From: a virus
Strand: one strand, 5' to 3'
IMG/VR virus record: IMGVR_UViG_3300027859_000022
Span: 1-53,112 of that record
Length of the DNA stretch: 53,112 bases
Part shown: positions 9,303 to 17,223 of the stretch, piece by piece
Layout of the letters: every line of letters begins with the position of its first letter
Numbering within the stretch: position 1 is the stretch's first letter
Program-made: the position numbers and the translations under genes
Notes under the pieces: model-generated
Databases searched by the model: none
The model's input: the letters and a program-made list of their open reading frames with translations, nothing else
What the model was told of the DNA's origin: nothing

Positions 9303-9395
9303 TAAAATTAATTCATCTAGGATTAATTAACTGTTTTATAGACTGACCTAGCAGACAAGCCAAGACTATAAGACTTATTTCCCAAGGAGGAAATT

Positions 9396-9902
9396 ATGGC
9401 AAAATCAACATTCTCAGGGCCAGTTAAATCTATCTCTGGTTTTATAACTGCTGGTAGTACATCAGTAGTAAGCTTAACTGCTGATACATCTCTAACAGTT
9501 GATGCACATGCAGGTAAAATTTTAACTTGTAATGATGCAGACGGTAAATTTACTTTACCAAGTATTGTTACTACAAGTCCTTCAGATCCAACAGATCCAA
9601 ACCAAGCTAATAATTTAGGAGCTTCTTTCTTCTTTTTTGTTGAAACTGCTGCTACTGATTTAGATATTAAAACAGACGGTACTGACAAATTTGTTGGAGG
9701 TTTATACATAGGTGTAAACAACAGCACAGGTAAAACTTTTATTTCAGGAGCATCTAATGATGTAATTACCCTGAATGGTTCAACCAAAGGTGGTATTGCT
9801 GGAAGTATTATTAAAGTTACAGCAGTTGCTTCTGCTAAGTATGCCGTTGAAGGTATTGTCTTAGGATCAGGAACTCTAGTAACTATGTTTGCTGACGCAT
9901 AA
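9396..9902 (+). CDS. Virion structural protein, decoration-like (168 aa)
   Basis: Ser/Thr/Gly/Ala-rich, beta-patterned 168-residue product preceded by a strong AAGGAGG ribosome site (9384-9390). The composition and length fit small head or decoration proteins in this part of marine phage genomes (recall). No catalytic motif is visible. The 93 bases upstream contain no gene and could hold a processing site or weak promoter, but I see no clear -35/-10 pair. Confidence 0.62.
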   Translation: MAKSTFSGPVKSISGFITAGSTSVVSLTADTSLTVDAHAGKILTCNDADGKFTLPSIVTTSPSDPTDPNQANNLGASFFFFVETAATDLDIKTDGTDKFVGGLYIGVNNSTGKTFISGASNDVITLNGSTKGGIAGSIIKVTAVASAKYAVEGIVLGSGTLVTMFADA

Positions 9903-9912
9903 GGAGTAAATT

Positions 9913-10320
9913 ATGGCTGATACAGTAACATCACAAACCATCCAAGATGGTGAAAGAGTTGCTATTATGAAATTCACTAATGTTTCAGATGGAACTGGTG
10001 AATCTGCTGTAAAAAAAGTAGATGTCTCTGCTTTGGCTAGTAGTAGTCAAGGCAAGACATGTACTTCAGTTAAAGTAGCTAAAATATGGTGGGCTTGTAG
10101 AGGTATGGGTGTCAATATTGAATTTGATGCTTCTACTAATGTTTTAATAACAGGCTTACCTTCTGACTCTACTGGTGATGAATATTACTCTGACGTTTTT
10201 ACTGGTATTCCAAACAATGCGGGATCTGGTAAAACTGGTGATATTGATTTCACTACAGTAGGACATAGTTCAGGAGATACTTATTCTATTATTTTAGAAT
10301 TAGTAAAAGACTACGAATAA
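9913..10320 (+). CDS. Small virion structural protein (135 aa)
   Basis: A beta-rich 135-residue product with AKIWWACRGMGVNIEFDAS in the middle. It has its own ribosome site (AAGGAG before 9913), and its stop shares a base with the next ATG. It resembles conserved structural proteins found after capsid genes in marine phages (recall), without a defined role. Confidence 0.62.
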   Translation: MADTVTSQTIQDGERVAIMKFTNVSDGTGESAVKKVDVSALASSSQGKTCTSVKVAKIWWACRGMGVNIEFDASTNVLITGLPSDSTGDEYYSDVFTGIPNNAGSGKTGDIDFTTVGHSSGDTYSIILELVKDYE

Positions 10321-10598
10321 TGGCTGAATATAAAGGCAAAAAAGTAACTTTGAATAGTCCAAGAGCTCTCCGTCAAGGAGAGCCTGGCTATGGCAAAAAA
10401 AGAAAAGTTGTTTTCGTTATGGGATGTAGTAGCGAAAGCAAAAGAGTAAAAAGAATTACATTTGGTGATGCCAAATTAGGTATGCACAAAAATACAAAAT
10501 CAAGAAAAAAATCTTATTGTGCTAGAAGTGGCGGAATGAAAGGCACGACAGATAGATGTAGTGCTAACTATTGGGCTAGAAAAGATTGGGATTGTTAA
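10320..10598 (+). CDS. Small basic protein with FGD...RKKSYCAR...YWARKDW pattern
   Basis: The 92 residues are strongly basic, with VKRITFGDAKLGMHKN, then SRKKSYCARSGG and a C-terminal ANYWARKDWDC. The order 'FGD - RRKSF-AR - YW--K-W' matches a small family I recall from cyanophages and other marine phages, of unknown function. The conserved Cys, Arg and Trp residues suggest nucleic acid or metal binding (inference). It is the first of four basic proteins in a row. Confidence 0.65.
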   Translation: MAEYKGKKVTLNSPRALRQGEPGYGKKRKVVFVMGCSSESKRVKRITFGDAKLGMHKNTKSRKKSYCARSGGMKGTTDRCSANYWARKDWDC

Positions 10599-10599
10599 T

Positions 10600-10818
10600 A
10601 TGGGTGAAAAAACAAAAAAAGACGCTTGTTATCACAAAGTAAAAGCCAGATATGATGTTTGGCCTTCTGCTTATGCAAGTGGAGCTTTAAGTAAATGTAG
10701 AAAAGTAGGAGCTGCAAATTGGGGCAATTCTAAAAAGAAAAAACCAGTTAAAAAATCAACAGGTGGTTTAGTTTCTGTTAGAGGTCAAGGTGCAGTTATG
10801 AAAGAAAGATTAAGGTAA
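10600..10818 (+). CDS. Small basic DUF5872-like protein (72 aa)
   Basis: ATG 10600 lies two bases after the previous stop; an upstream start at 10561 would overlap that gene and lacks the family pattern. Residues 5-40 have DACYHKVKARYDVWPSAYASGAL and CRKVGAANWGN, which I recall from DUF5872-type proteins of cyanophages and large viruses. The C terminus is Lys-rich and ends GGLVSVRGQGAVM-RLR, the same kind of Gly-Gly tail as the next protein. Function unknown. Confidence 0.72.
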   Translation: MGEKTKKDACYHKVKARYDVWPSAYASGALSKCRKVGAANWGNSKKKKPVKKSTGGLVSVRGQGAVMKERLR

Positions 10819-11219
10819 TGTCTAAAAATTCATTAAGAGATTGGTTTGCAAAAAATGACGGAAAAGGATGGGTTGACTGTAAAACAGGAAAACCATGTGG
10901 TCGTAAAAAAGGCGAAAAAAGAGCATATCCCGCTTGTCGCCCAACTATGGCTCAATGTACTTCAGCAGCCAAAAAGAAAACTGGCCCAAAAAGAATTAAT
11001 TGGCAAAAAAAATCAACAGGTGGTGAAATGGTAAAAGATAAAAGCAAAGCAGATTTAAATAAAGACGGCAAACTTTCTTCTTACGAAAAGAAAAGAGGTA
11101 TGGCTATTGAAAAAGCTATGGCTCAACAAAATAGAGTAAAAATGAAAAATGGCGGATTTATTGCAAAAGGTTGCGGTCAAGTAATGAATAACCGTAGAAA
11201 AGTAACAAGCATATCTTGA
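10818..11219 (+). CDS. Basic protein with DUF5872-like region, EF-hand loop and Gly-Gly tail
   Basis: Three parts are visible. Residues 5-62 have LRDWF, GWVDCKTGKPCGR and YPACRPT-AQC, a pattern I recall from marine phage and large-virus proteins. Residues 79-90 (DLNKDGKLSSYE) form a textbook 12-residue EF-hand calcium loop with D1, N3, D5, K7, S9 and E12, followed by a helix. Residues 111-133 (NGGFIAKGCGQVMNNRRK) form a terminal tail shared in style with the preceding protein. Start and stop overlap or abut the neighbours. A structural or DNA-associated role is plausible, not shown. Confidence 0.72.
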   Translation: MSKNSLRDWFAKNDGKGWVDCKTGKPCGRKKGEKRAYPACRPTMAQCTSAAKKKTGPKRINWQKKSTGGEMVKDKSKADLNKDGKLSSYEKKRGMAIEKAMAQQNRVKMKNGGFIAKGCGQVMNNRRKVTSIS

Positions 11220-11226
11220 GGTAAAA

Positions 11227-11445
11227 ATGACTTTTAAAAAAACAAAAGGGTATAGCGTGAAAAAGATGTCCAAAGGCGGAGCTTTAATGAAGAAGTCCAA
11301 GGGCGGAGCTATGATGAAGAAATCAAAAGGTGGATCTATATTAAAGAAATCCAAAGGCGGTTCTTTAATGAAGAAATCAAAAGGGGGTTCTATGATGAAA
11401 AAATCTAAGGGCGGAGCTTTAAACAAAAACAGTAAAAAGAAATAA
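11227..11445 (+). CDS. Lysine-rich protein built from nine-residue repeats (72 aa)
   Basis: A 72-residue product with almost no acidic residues. From residue 12 it consists of six nine-residue units of the form MKKSKGG-(A/S)-x, the first degenerate, and ends in a Lys cluster. Nucleotide units of 27 bases vary at synonymous positions, so the repeat is selected at protein level and is not just a recent slippage product. The composition resembles histone-tail-like or DNA-condensing peptides. A ribosome site (GAGGTAAAA) precedes the ATG. Function unknown. Confidence 0.78.
   Translation: MTFKKTKGYSVKKMSKGGALMKKSKGGAMMKKSKGGSILKKSKGGSLMKKSKGGSMMKKSKGGALNKNSKKK
11260..11421 (+). repeat. 27-bp coding tandem repeat, six units
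   Basis: Six consecutive 27-base units encode the KKSKGG repeats; codons differ between units (aagtccaagggc, aaatcaaaaggt, aaatccaaaggc). Confidence 0.85.
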
Positions 11446-11474
11446 CTTTTTAGTTTAAAAAACAACTTACATTT

Positions 11475-12149
11475 ATGTCATACTTACTTAGTAATGTCCC
11501 ACATTTTAAATGTTGGGTAAGAAGGGAATTTACTCACAATCACGAAAAATACCATGACGAGTATTTACATGCTTTAGTTATTGCAGTTAATACTATTCCA
11601 GATAGGTCTTTGAGTTTTCAAGTAGTCTTTACGGGTTGTGAGTCAGATTGTGAAGATAACAACGAGCCGAATATCCATGGCGGAGCTATGTGGGCTAGAA
11701 TGCCTATTCAGGCTTTAGTGGCTGATATTCCTATGGATGATTTTCCTAAACCAATGGAAGATCATATTGCACAACCTTGGGATTGTGAATCTAGAAACCA
11801 CTCAGTAATAGTTATGGATAGAGTAAGCTCATCACCTTGGCTTTGTAAATTAGATGGCGAATTTTTTAAAGGAAGATATTTGTTTACTGTTGATTATACT
11901 GACTCCGATATTGCTGACGATAGTGCACAACATAAACAATCTCATGTATTATATATAACAGAAGATTGTAAATGGAAAGGTAACTTAGTAGCCTTACCAA
12001 ACAACAGAGTAAGGGCTACAAGTCCTGCTCTTTGGGTAACAGGAGATGGTGCTCCTGACTTTAAACCTTCACAATGGACACATTCTGCTGAAGGACACGA
12101 AAGTTACTTAGATCCTGCAATAACTTTTGATAACTTATATGAAGATTAA
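11475..12149 (+). CDS. Conserved-type marine phage protein, neck region (224 aa)
   Basis: The 224 residues begin MSYLLSNVPHFKCWVRREFTH, a start I recall from proteins shared by several cyanophages and pelagiphages, and contain GRYLFTVDYTDSD and QPWDC blocks and a final LPNNRVRATSPALW segment. Six cysteines are present. It precedes the first adaptor gene (overlap of one base), so a structural or neck role is likely. No enzyme motif recognised. Confidence 0.7.
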   Translation: MSYLLSNVPHFKCWVRREFTHNHEKYHDEYLHALVIAVNTIPDRSLSFQVVFTGCESDCEDNNEPNIHGGAMWARMPIQALVADIPMDDFPKPMEDHIAQPWDCESRNHSVIVMDRVSSSPWLCKLDGEFFKGRYLFTVDYTDSDIADDSAQHKQSHVLYITEDCKWKGNLVALPNNRVRATSPALWVTGDGAPDFKPSQWTHSAEGHESYLDPAITFDNLYED

Positions 12150-12820
12150 TGGCATTATCAGGTAGCACAAATTTTGAACCAAATGTAACTGAGTTTATAG
12201 AAGAGGCTTTTGAAAGATGCGGTATAGAGCTCAGAACTGGGTATGATTTAAGAACTGCAAAAAGGTCTATTAACATCATGTTAGCTGAGTGGGCTAACAG
12301 AGGTCTTAATCAATGGACTATTGAGCAAACTACTCAAACAGTAACAGAAGGAACCAATAGCTACAGTTTAAATTCTAATGTAATTGATATTTTAGATATG
12401 GTTGTTAGAAGAACAACTAATTCTGTAAATACAGACACTAATATGAGCAGAATAAGTAGAAGTGAGTATTTAAATATTCCAAACAAAGATACAAAAGCTA
12501 GACCTAATCAATTCTTTTTTGACAAGCAAACAACACCTGCAATAAAGGTTTATCCTACACCAGAAAATTCTACAGACATTTTGGTTTTTAATAAGTTAGT
12601 TAGAATGGATGATGCTGATACTGCAACAAACACAATGGATTTACCTTTTAGATTTTATCCATGTTTTGCAGCAGGTCTTGCTTACTATATAAGTATAAAA
12701 AGAGCTCCGCAAAGAACAGCAGAACTAAAAGCAATCTACGAAGAAGAATTTAGAAGAGCTGCTGACCAAGACGAAGATAAAGCTTCTTTTAGATTAAGGC
12801 CTTATTTAAGGAATGTCTAA
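12149..12820 (+). CDS. Head-tail adaptor, P22 gp4-like
   Basis: The 223-residue product has a helical N-terminal half (EFIEEAFERCGIELRTGYDLRTAKRSIN...LAEWANRGLNQWTI), then a beta region (NSYSLNSNVIDILDMVVRR) and a C-terminal helix with EEEFRRAADQD. This matches podovirus adaptor proteins of the P22 gp4 type that bind below the portal (recall). A second adaptor-like gene follows at 13623. Both ends overlap neighbours by one base. Confidence 0.74.
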   Translation: MALSGSTNFEPNVTEFIEEAFERCGIELRTGYDLRTAKRSINIMLAEWANRGLNQWTIEQTTQTVTEGTNSYSLNSNVIDILDMVVRRTTNSVNTDTNMSRISRSEYLNIPNKDTKARPNQFFFDKQTTPAIKVYPTPENSTDILVFNKLVRMDDADTATNTMDLPFRFYPCFAAGLAYYISIKRAPQRTAELKAIYEEEFRRAADQDEDKASFRLRPYLRNV

Positions 12821-13605
12821 TGGCTTATGCAAGTGGTAAATTTGCATACGCTTTATGTGATAGATGCGGGTTTCGATATAAGTACAAAGATTTAAGAAAA
12901 GAATGGAATGGTGCTAAAACTTGTCGTTCTTGTTATGAAGAAAAACATCCTCAATTAGAAACTACGAGAAATGTTATAGATCCAGAAGCTTTGTATGAAG
13001 CTAGACCTAATACAGATAGGGAGGTTGGAAACGGTAGGGTTTCAACTAATAATGATTTAGTAGGCAGAACATTTGTAGGTTTTAAAACAAATGTATCTTT
13101 AGGAACTTTAACGGTTACAGAAAATGATAGTGGTACATCTCAAAACCTAAGTTCTCAAGAAGCTACAGCTAGTTTAGGATCTGTTTCAGTAACAGGTAAT
13201 ATAGGAATTAATGTTTCTATATCTCTTAACGAAGCTACAGCTTCAACAGGAGCAGTAACTATTAATTCAAATGTAGCCACTTACTTAGTAGAAGTTGCTT
13301 CTTACCTAGGTTCTAACAAATACTTTATAGATAGTCTTGTTACTCCTACTTTGACTTTATCTGAGGGAAGCACTTACATATTTGACCAATCTCAATCAAG
13401 TAATGCAGGACATCCTTTAAGATTTTCAACAACATCTGATGGCACACATAATAGTGGTACAGAGTACACTACAGGAGTTACAACAAATGGAACACCAGGA
13501 AGTTCAGGAGCATATACTCAAATAGTAGTTGCGGTAGGAGCACCTACACTTTACTATTATTGTACTAACCACTCAGGTATGGGAGGTCAAGCAAATACTC
13601 CTTAA
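12820..13605 (+). CDS. Virion protein with zinc ribbon, repeats and cupredoxin-like domain
   Basis: Residues 13-38 carry C13-x2-C16 and C35-x2-C38, a zinc-ribbon-like site. Residues about 85-145 contain short beta repeats (TASLGSVSV, TASTGAVTI). Residues about 150-261 look like a cupredoxin fold, with H198 (GHPLRF) and a final YYYCTNHSGMGG bearing C248, H251 and M254, the order of type 1 copper ligands. Domains with this YYYC--HSGM motif recur in marine phage structural proteins (recall). It lies between two adaptor genes, so it is probably a neck or tail protein. Copper binding is inference. Confidence 0.75.
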   Translation: MAYASGKFAYALCDRCGFRYKYKDLRKEWNGAKTCRSCYEEKHPQLETTRNVIDPEALYEARPNTDREVGNGRVSTNNDLVGRTFVGFKTNVSLGTLTVTENDSGTSQNLSSQEATASLGSVSVTGNIGINVSISLNEATASTGAVTINSNVATYLVEVASYLGSNKYFIDSLVTPTLTLSEGSTYIFDQSQSSNAGHPLRFSTTSDGTHNSGTEYTTGVTTNGTPGSSGAYTQIVVAVGAPTLYYYCTNHSGMGGQANTP

Positions 13606-13622
13606 TTTGATATAATTTAATT

Positions 13623-14297
13623 ATGACTTTATCTGAATTGAAAACCCTAATACAAAATTATGTAGAGAATGATGAAACTACCTTTACAAGCACTTTGAAT
13701 GACATTATTAAAAATGCAGAGGAAAGAATTTTTGAATTAGTGCAATTTGATTTTTTCAAAAAAAATGTAACTGGTGTTTTAACTACAGGTAATAGATTTT
13801 TAACTGCACCATCAGATTATGTTTTATCTACTTACTTAGCTGTAAAAGATAGTAATGGAGATTACACATATTTAGAAAAAAAACATTCATCTTTTATGCA
13901 AGAATACTCTGTTGATCCAACAGACGCTTCTCTTAGAGGAAAACCTTTATATTATGCTGATTACGATAAAGAATTATCTACAGCATCTGATAATGGCTCA
14001 ACCTTAGTATTAGCACCTGTACCAGATAGTAATTACGCAGTTGAGTTGCAATATGTTTATAAACCAGCTTCCATTGTTACAAACACAACAGGTACTTGGC
14101 TATCTACAAACGCTAGAAATGGTTTGTTATTTGCTTGTTTATCTGAAGCTTATTTATTTATGAAAGGAGATGCTCAGTTGCAAGAGCAATACGAAAGAAG
14201 ATTTCAAGAAGAAATATCAAGATTGAAAAATAGAGCTGAAGGCAGAGGAAGAAGAGATGAATATCGCTTTGATTCTTTGCGTTCTCAAATAACCTAG
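13623..14297 (+). CDS. Head-tail adaptor / neck protein
   Basis: The 224 residues have an N-terminal helical part (ELKTLIQNYVENDETTFTSTLNDIIKNAEERI), a middle beta region with APSDYVLSTYLAV, and a C-terminal helix (YERRFQEEISRLKNRAEGRGRRDEYR). The layout matches phage adaptor proteins that join portal and tail hub. A spacing of 17 bases follows the previous gene, with ATG 13623 just after a TAATTTAATT stretch. It may be a distant paralogue of the adaptor at 12149. Confidence 0.72.
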   Translation: MTLSELKTLIQNYVENDETTFTSTLNDIIKNAEERIFELVQFDFFKKNVTGVLTTGNRFLTAPSDYVLSTYLAVKDSNGDYTYLEKKHSSFMQEYSVDPTDASLRGKPLYYADYDKELSTASDNGSTLVLAPVPDSNYAVELQYVYKPASIVTNTTGTWLSTNARNGLLFACLSEAYLFMKGDAQLQEQYERRFQEEISRLKNRAEGRGRRDEYRFDSLRSQIT

Positions 14298-14308
14298 AGG
14301 AGGTAAAA

Positions 14309-15046
14309 ATGGAGAAGATAGAATCCCTAAAGGGCAAAACCGTAGCTATAGTAGGTATGGGAAGAAGTTGGCACGACTACAATTTAGCTAAATCACATGG
14401 CATACACTTTGACGAAGTTTGGGCTATAAATTCTGTTGCAAGTGTAATATTTCACGATAGAGTTTTTATGATGGATCCTCCATCAAGATTTTTAGATAGT
14501 GATGATGCGGGAGGTCAAACCGACACTATGCGAAAACTTTTACAAAAACATGACAAGCCAATATATTCTTGTATTACAGACGAAAGATGCCCAACTGTAG
14601 TTGAGTACCCAATAAGAGAATTAGTAAGAGATACGCATTGTTATTATTTAAATAATACAGTCGCTTATGCAATAGCTTTTGCTTATTGGAATGAAATAGC
14701 AAATCTTAAAATGTTTGGTATTGATTTTAGTTATAAAGGTAATTTGCACTTTGCAGAAGCTGGTAGAGGATGTTGTGAATTTTGGTTAGATAAGTGTATG
14801 CACAAAGATATTCAGGTAGAAGTTGCTAACAGTTCTGCTTTATTAGATTCAAATGAAGATGCTCAGGATAAATTGTATGGTTACCACAGACTAAAAGATC
14901 CTATGGTTGTTGTCTTAGACGAAGAAAAAAAATTAAAAGTTTTAAAGAAAAGTGAATACGAATCTTCTATAACTAGGTCAGAAAGAACACCTGTTATGGT
15001 AGATAGAAATGATCCTAATGTTCTTGGAGAGCCAAAAAAATGGTAG
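14309..15046 (+). CDS. Rossmann-like protein, DUF115/MptE-like
   Basis: Residues 8-22 (GKTVAIVGMGRSWHDY) form a beta strand, a Gly-x-Gly loop and a helix as in nucleotide or sugar-nucleotide binding folds; a second strand ends DEVWAINSVAS. Later blocks are VFMMDPPSRF, NNTVAYAIAFAYW and KMFGIDFSY. This looks like the DUF115/MptE-like or sialyltransferase-like group (tentative). A ribosome site AGAGGAGG precedes the ATG. In a structural operon it may modify a virion or surface glycan, which is inference. Confidence 0.55.
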   Translation: MEKIESLKGKTVAIVGMGRSWHDYNLAKSHGIHFDEVWAINSVASVIFHDRVFMMDPPSRFLDSDDAGGQTDTMRKLLQKHDKPIYSCITDERCPTVVEYPIRELVRDTHCYYLNNTVAYAIAFAYWNEIANLKMFGIDFSYKGNLHFAEAGRGCCEFWLDKCMHKDIQVEVANSSALLDSNEDAQDKLYGYHRLKDPMVVVLDEEKKLKVLKKSEYESSITRSERTPVMVDRNDPNVLGEPKKW

Positions 15047-15333
15047 ATGAAATAACGCCAGGGGTTTCTTTTGAGCTTGGCTTGGTCGAAACTAAAACCA
15101 CCAATAATGGAGGTCATTCTCCTGAATTTTGGGCGGAAAGATTAACAGAAAAAATAGTTGGGTATTCTGAAGATAATGAACCTCATGTAAAAGAACAGGC
15201 TAAAGCTTTTAGAGATGTAATTTACAAAGTTTGTTTAATTTACATAAAAAATGCTATAAAATCATATCAATCCACTTTAAAACAAGATTTAATTAAAAGT
15301 GGAGAAAACGAATTAGCAAAAATTATTAAATAA
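15040..15333 (+). CDS. Small conserved-type helical protein (97 aa)
   Basis: A 97-residue helical protein overlapping the previous gene by seven bases. The segment NNGGHSPEFWAERLTEKIVGYSEDNEPHVKEQA resembles a small protein I recall next to tail genes in marine phages. No function is known; it may be a chaperone or minor tail component. Confidence 0.65.
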   Translation: MVDEITPGVSFELGLVETKTTNNGGHSPEFWAERLTEKIVGYSEDNEPHVKEQAKAFRDVIYKVCLIYIKNAIKSYQSTLKQDLIKSGENELAKIIK

Positions 15334-15348
15334 AATTAAAGGTAAATC

Positions 15349-15777
15349 ATGGCTATTACTTCCACACTAACCTCTAGTTTTAAGAAAGAATTACTGCTTG
15401 GTAATCACAATTTTACCAATAGTTCGGGAGATACTTATAAACTAGCTTTATACACAAGTTCCGCTACATTAGGGGCAACTACCACTTCTTTTACTACAAC
15501 AGGTCAAGCAAGTGGTACTAACTACACATCTGGTGGTGGTACTTTAACTAATGTAACTCCAACTATAAGTGGCACAACTGCTATAACTGATTTTTCAGAT
15601 TTAACATTTAGTACGGCAACAATAACAGCTAGAGGTTGTATGATCTATAACAGTTCTGATTCTAATAAGTCAGTAGCTACTATTGATTTTGGTGGAGATA
15701 AAACTTCAACTGCTGGAGACTTTACAATAGTTTTTCCTGCGGCAGCAGCTAGTACAGCCATTATAAGAATAGCTTAG
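15349..15777 (+). CDS. Tail-region structural protein (142 aa)
   Basis: Beta-rich and Thr/Ser/Gly-rich, 142 residues, with YKLALYTSSATLG, ARGCMIYNSSDSN and a closing FTIVFPAAA. Proteins of this composition are common immediately upstream of fibre genes in marine phages (recall). A base or collar role is inferred from position. Confidence 0.68.
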   Translation: MAITSTLTSSFKKELLLGNHNFTNSSGDTYKLALYTSSATLGATTTSFTTTGQASGTNYTSGGGTLTNVTPTISGTTAITDFSDLTFSTATITARGCMIYNSSDSNKSVATIDFGGDKTSTAGDFTIVFPAAAASTAIIRIA

Positions 15778-15786
15778 GAGGAGGGC

Positions 15787-17223
15787 ATGGCTCTTGTCCT
15801 TAACGATAGGGTAAAAGAAACCACTACTACTACAGGCACAGGCACCGTAAATTTAGCTGGAGCAGAAACAGGCTTTGAATCTTTTGTAGCTGGAATTGGT
15901 AATTCTAATACCTGCTATTACACGATTGCTCATCAATCAGCAGATGAATTTGAAGTAGGTTTAGGAACAGTTACAGATGCCTCTCCCGATACATTGGCTA
16001 GAACTACAGTTATAAGCAGTTCTAATTCTGATTCCGCAGTTAATTTTTCTTCAGGAACTAAAGATGTATTTTGTACATTACCTGCAAGTAAAGCTGTATT
16101 TCTTAATAGCTCTGCGGATATAAACCTTGCGGATAGTAGTAAAATTTTATTAGGAGCAGGAGATGATTTACAAATTTATCATGACGGCAATAATAGTATT
16201 ATTGCTGATGAAGGAACTGGTGGTTTATTTTTAAGAGGAACAAATACTGTAGATATACAAAGTGCACTAGGACATAACTACTTAAAATCTACAATAAGTG
16301 CAGGAACTCAAATTTATTACGATAACTCAGAAAAGTTTGCAACTGTATCAGGCGGAGTAAAAGTTACAGGTAACATTGAGAATGCTTCTGGAGATATGAC
16401 TCTTGATGTTGCAGGGGATATTATTCTTGATGCTGATGGCGGAAGTATTTCACTTAAAGATAATGGTACAGAAATAGGTCTTTTTACTTTAGACAATTCT
16501 GGTTATTTTGATATTTTTTCTTCTGTATCAGATGCTGATTTAAGAATAAGAGGAAACGATGGTGGCTCAACAATAAATGCTCTTACTTTTGATATGTCTG
16601 ATGCAGGAAGAGCTATATTTAATGGTTCTGTTGATATTGGAGGTACTTCGATTACGAGAACAGGAGATTTAACTTTAGATGTATCTGGAGATATTATTTT
16701 AGATGCTGGTGGAGAACACATAAGGTTTTATGATGACGGCAATGAGTGGGGAAACATTGAAAGTGGCTCTTCAAACTTTAATTTAACAGTTACAGGGCAA
16801 GACAACGATTTTGTATTTTTAGGAAATGATGGTGGCTCAGGTATTATTGCTTTAAGAATTGATATGTCAGATGCAGGAGCATTAATTTGTAATGGTAATA
16901 TCACAGCTTTTGGAAGTACATCAGATATAAGATTAAAAGAAAATATTGAAGTTATTCCTGATGCTATTAATAAAGTAAAACAATTAAAAGGAATTACTTT
17001 TAATTACAAAAAAGATGGAAAGAAAAGCACAGGTTTAATAGCACAAGATTTAGAAAAAGTATTACCAGAAGCAGTTTACGAAACTTCTGATGTAGATGAT
17101 GAAGATAAACACTTAGCTGTTCGTTACGGGAATACAGTAGGTTTATTAGTCGAAGCTATAAAAGAACAACAAGAACAAATAGAAACTCTTACAGCTAGAG
17201 TAAAAGAATTAGAAGGTAAATAA
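15787..17223 (+). CDS. Tail fibre/spike with C-terminal S74 intramolecular chaperone (fibre 1)
   Basis: 478 residues. The N-terminal part is beta-rich with repeated blocks (DMTLDVAGDIILDADGG, DLTLDVSGDIILDAGGE) typical of trimeric fibres. Residues 379-478 are a Peptidase_S74 intramolecular chaperone: SDIRLKENIE at the self-cleavage site, GLIAQDLEKVLPEAV, and YGNTVGLLVEAIKEQ leading into a terminal coiled coil. The chaperone trimerises the fibre and then cleaves itself off. A ribosome site TAGGAGGAGG lies just upstream. It should bind host surface polymers. Confidence 0.88.
   Translation: MALVLNDRVKETTTTTGTGTVNLAGAETGFESFVAGIGNSNTCYYTIAHQSADEFEVGLGTVTDASPDTLARTTVISSSNSDSAVNFSSGTKDVFCTLPASKAVFLNSSADINLADSSKILLGAGDDLQIYHDGNNSIIADEGTGGLFLRGTNTVDIQSALGHNYLKSTISAGTQIYYDNSEKFATVSGGVKVTGNIENASGDMTLDVAGDIILDADGGSISLKDNGTEIGLFTLDNSGYFDIFSSVSDADLRIRGNDGGSTINALTFDMSDAGRAIFNGSVDIGGTSITRTGDLTLDVSGDIILDAGGEHIRFYDDGNEWGNIESGSSNFNLTVTGQDNDFVFLGNDGGSGIIALRIDMSDAGALICNGNITAFGSTSDIRLKENIEVIPDAINKVKQLKGITFNYKKDGKKSTGLIAQDLEKVLPEAVYETSDVDDEDKHLAVRYGNTVGLLVEAIKEQQEQIETLTARVKELEGK

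Noticed and set aside
9323-9787. 154-residue ORF on the - strand opposite the structural gene at 9396
   Set aside because: Mirror of a Thr/Ser-rich gene. It has no ribosome site, no family character, and opposes the strong start at 9396.
11260-11421. Regular 27-bp repeats that could suggest a CRISPR array
   Set aside because: The repeats are contiguous, without spacers, and are in frame within a coding sequence; codon variation shows a protein repeat.
11055-11465. 136-residue Phe/Pro-rich ORF on the - strand
   Set aside because: Antisense of the Lys-Gly repeats, which gives a Phe/Pro-rich artefact (repeated 'PPLDFFI').
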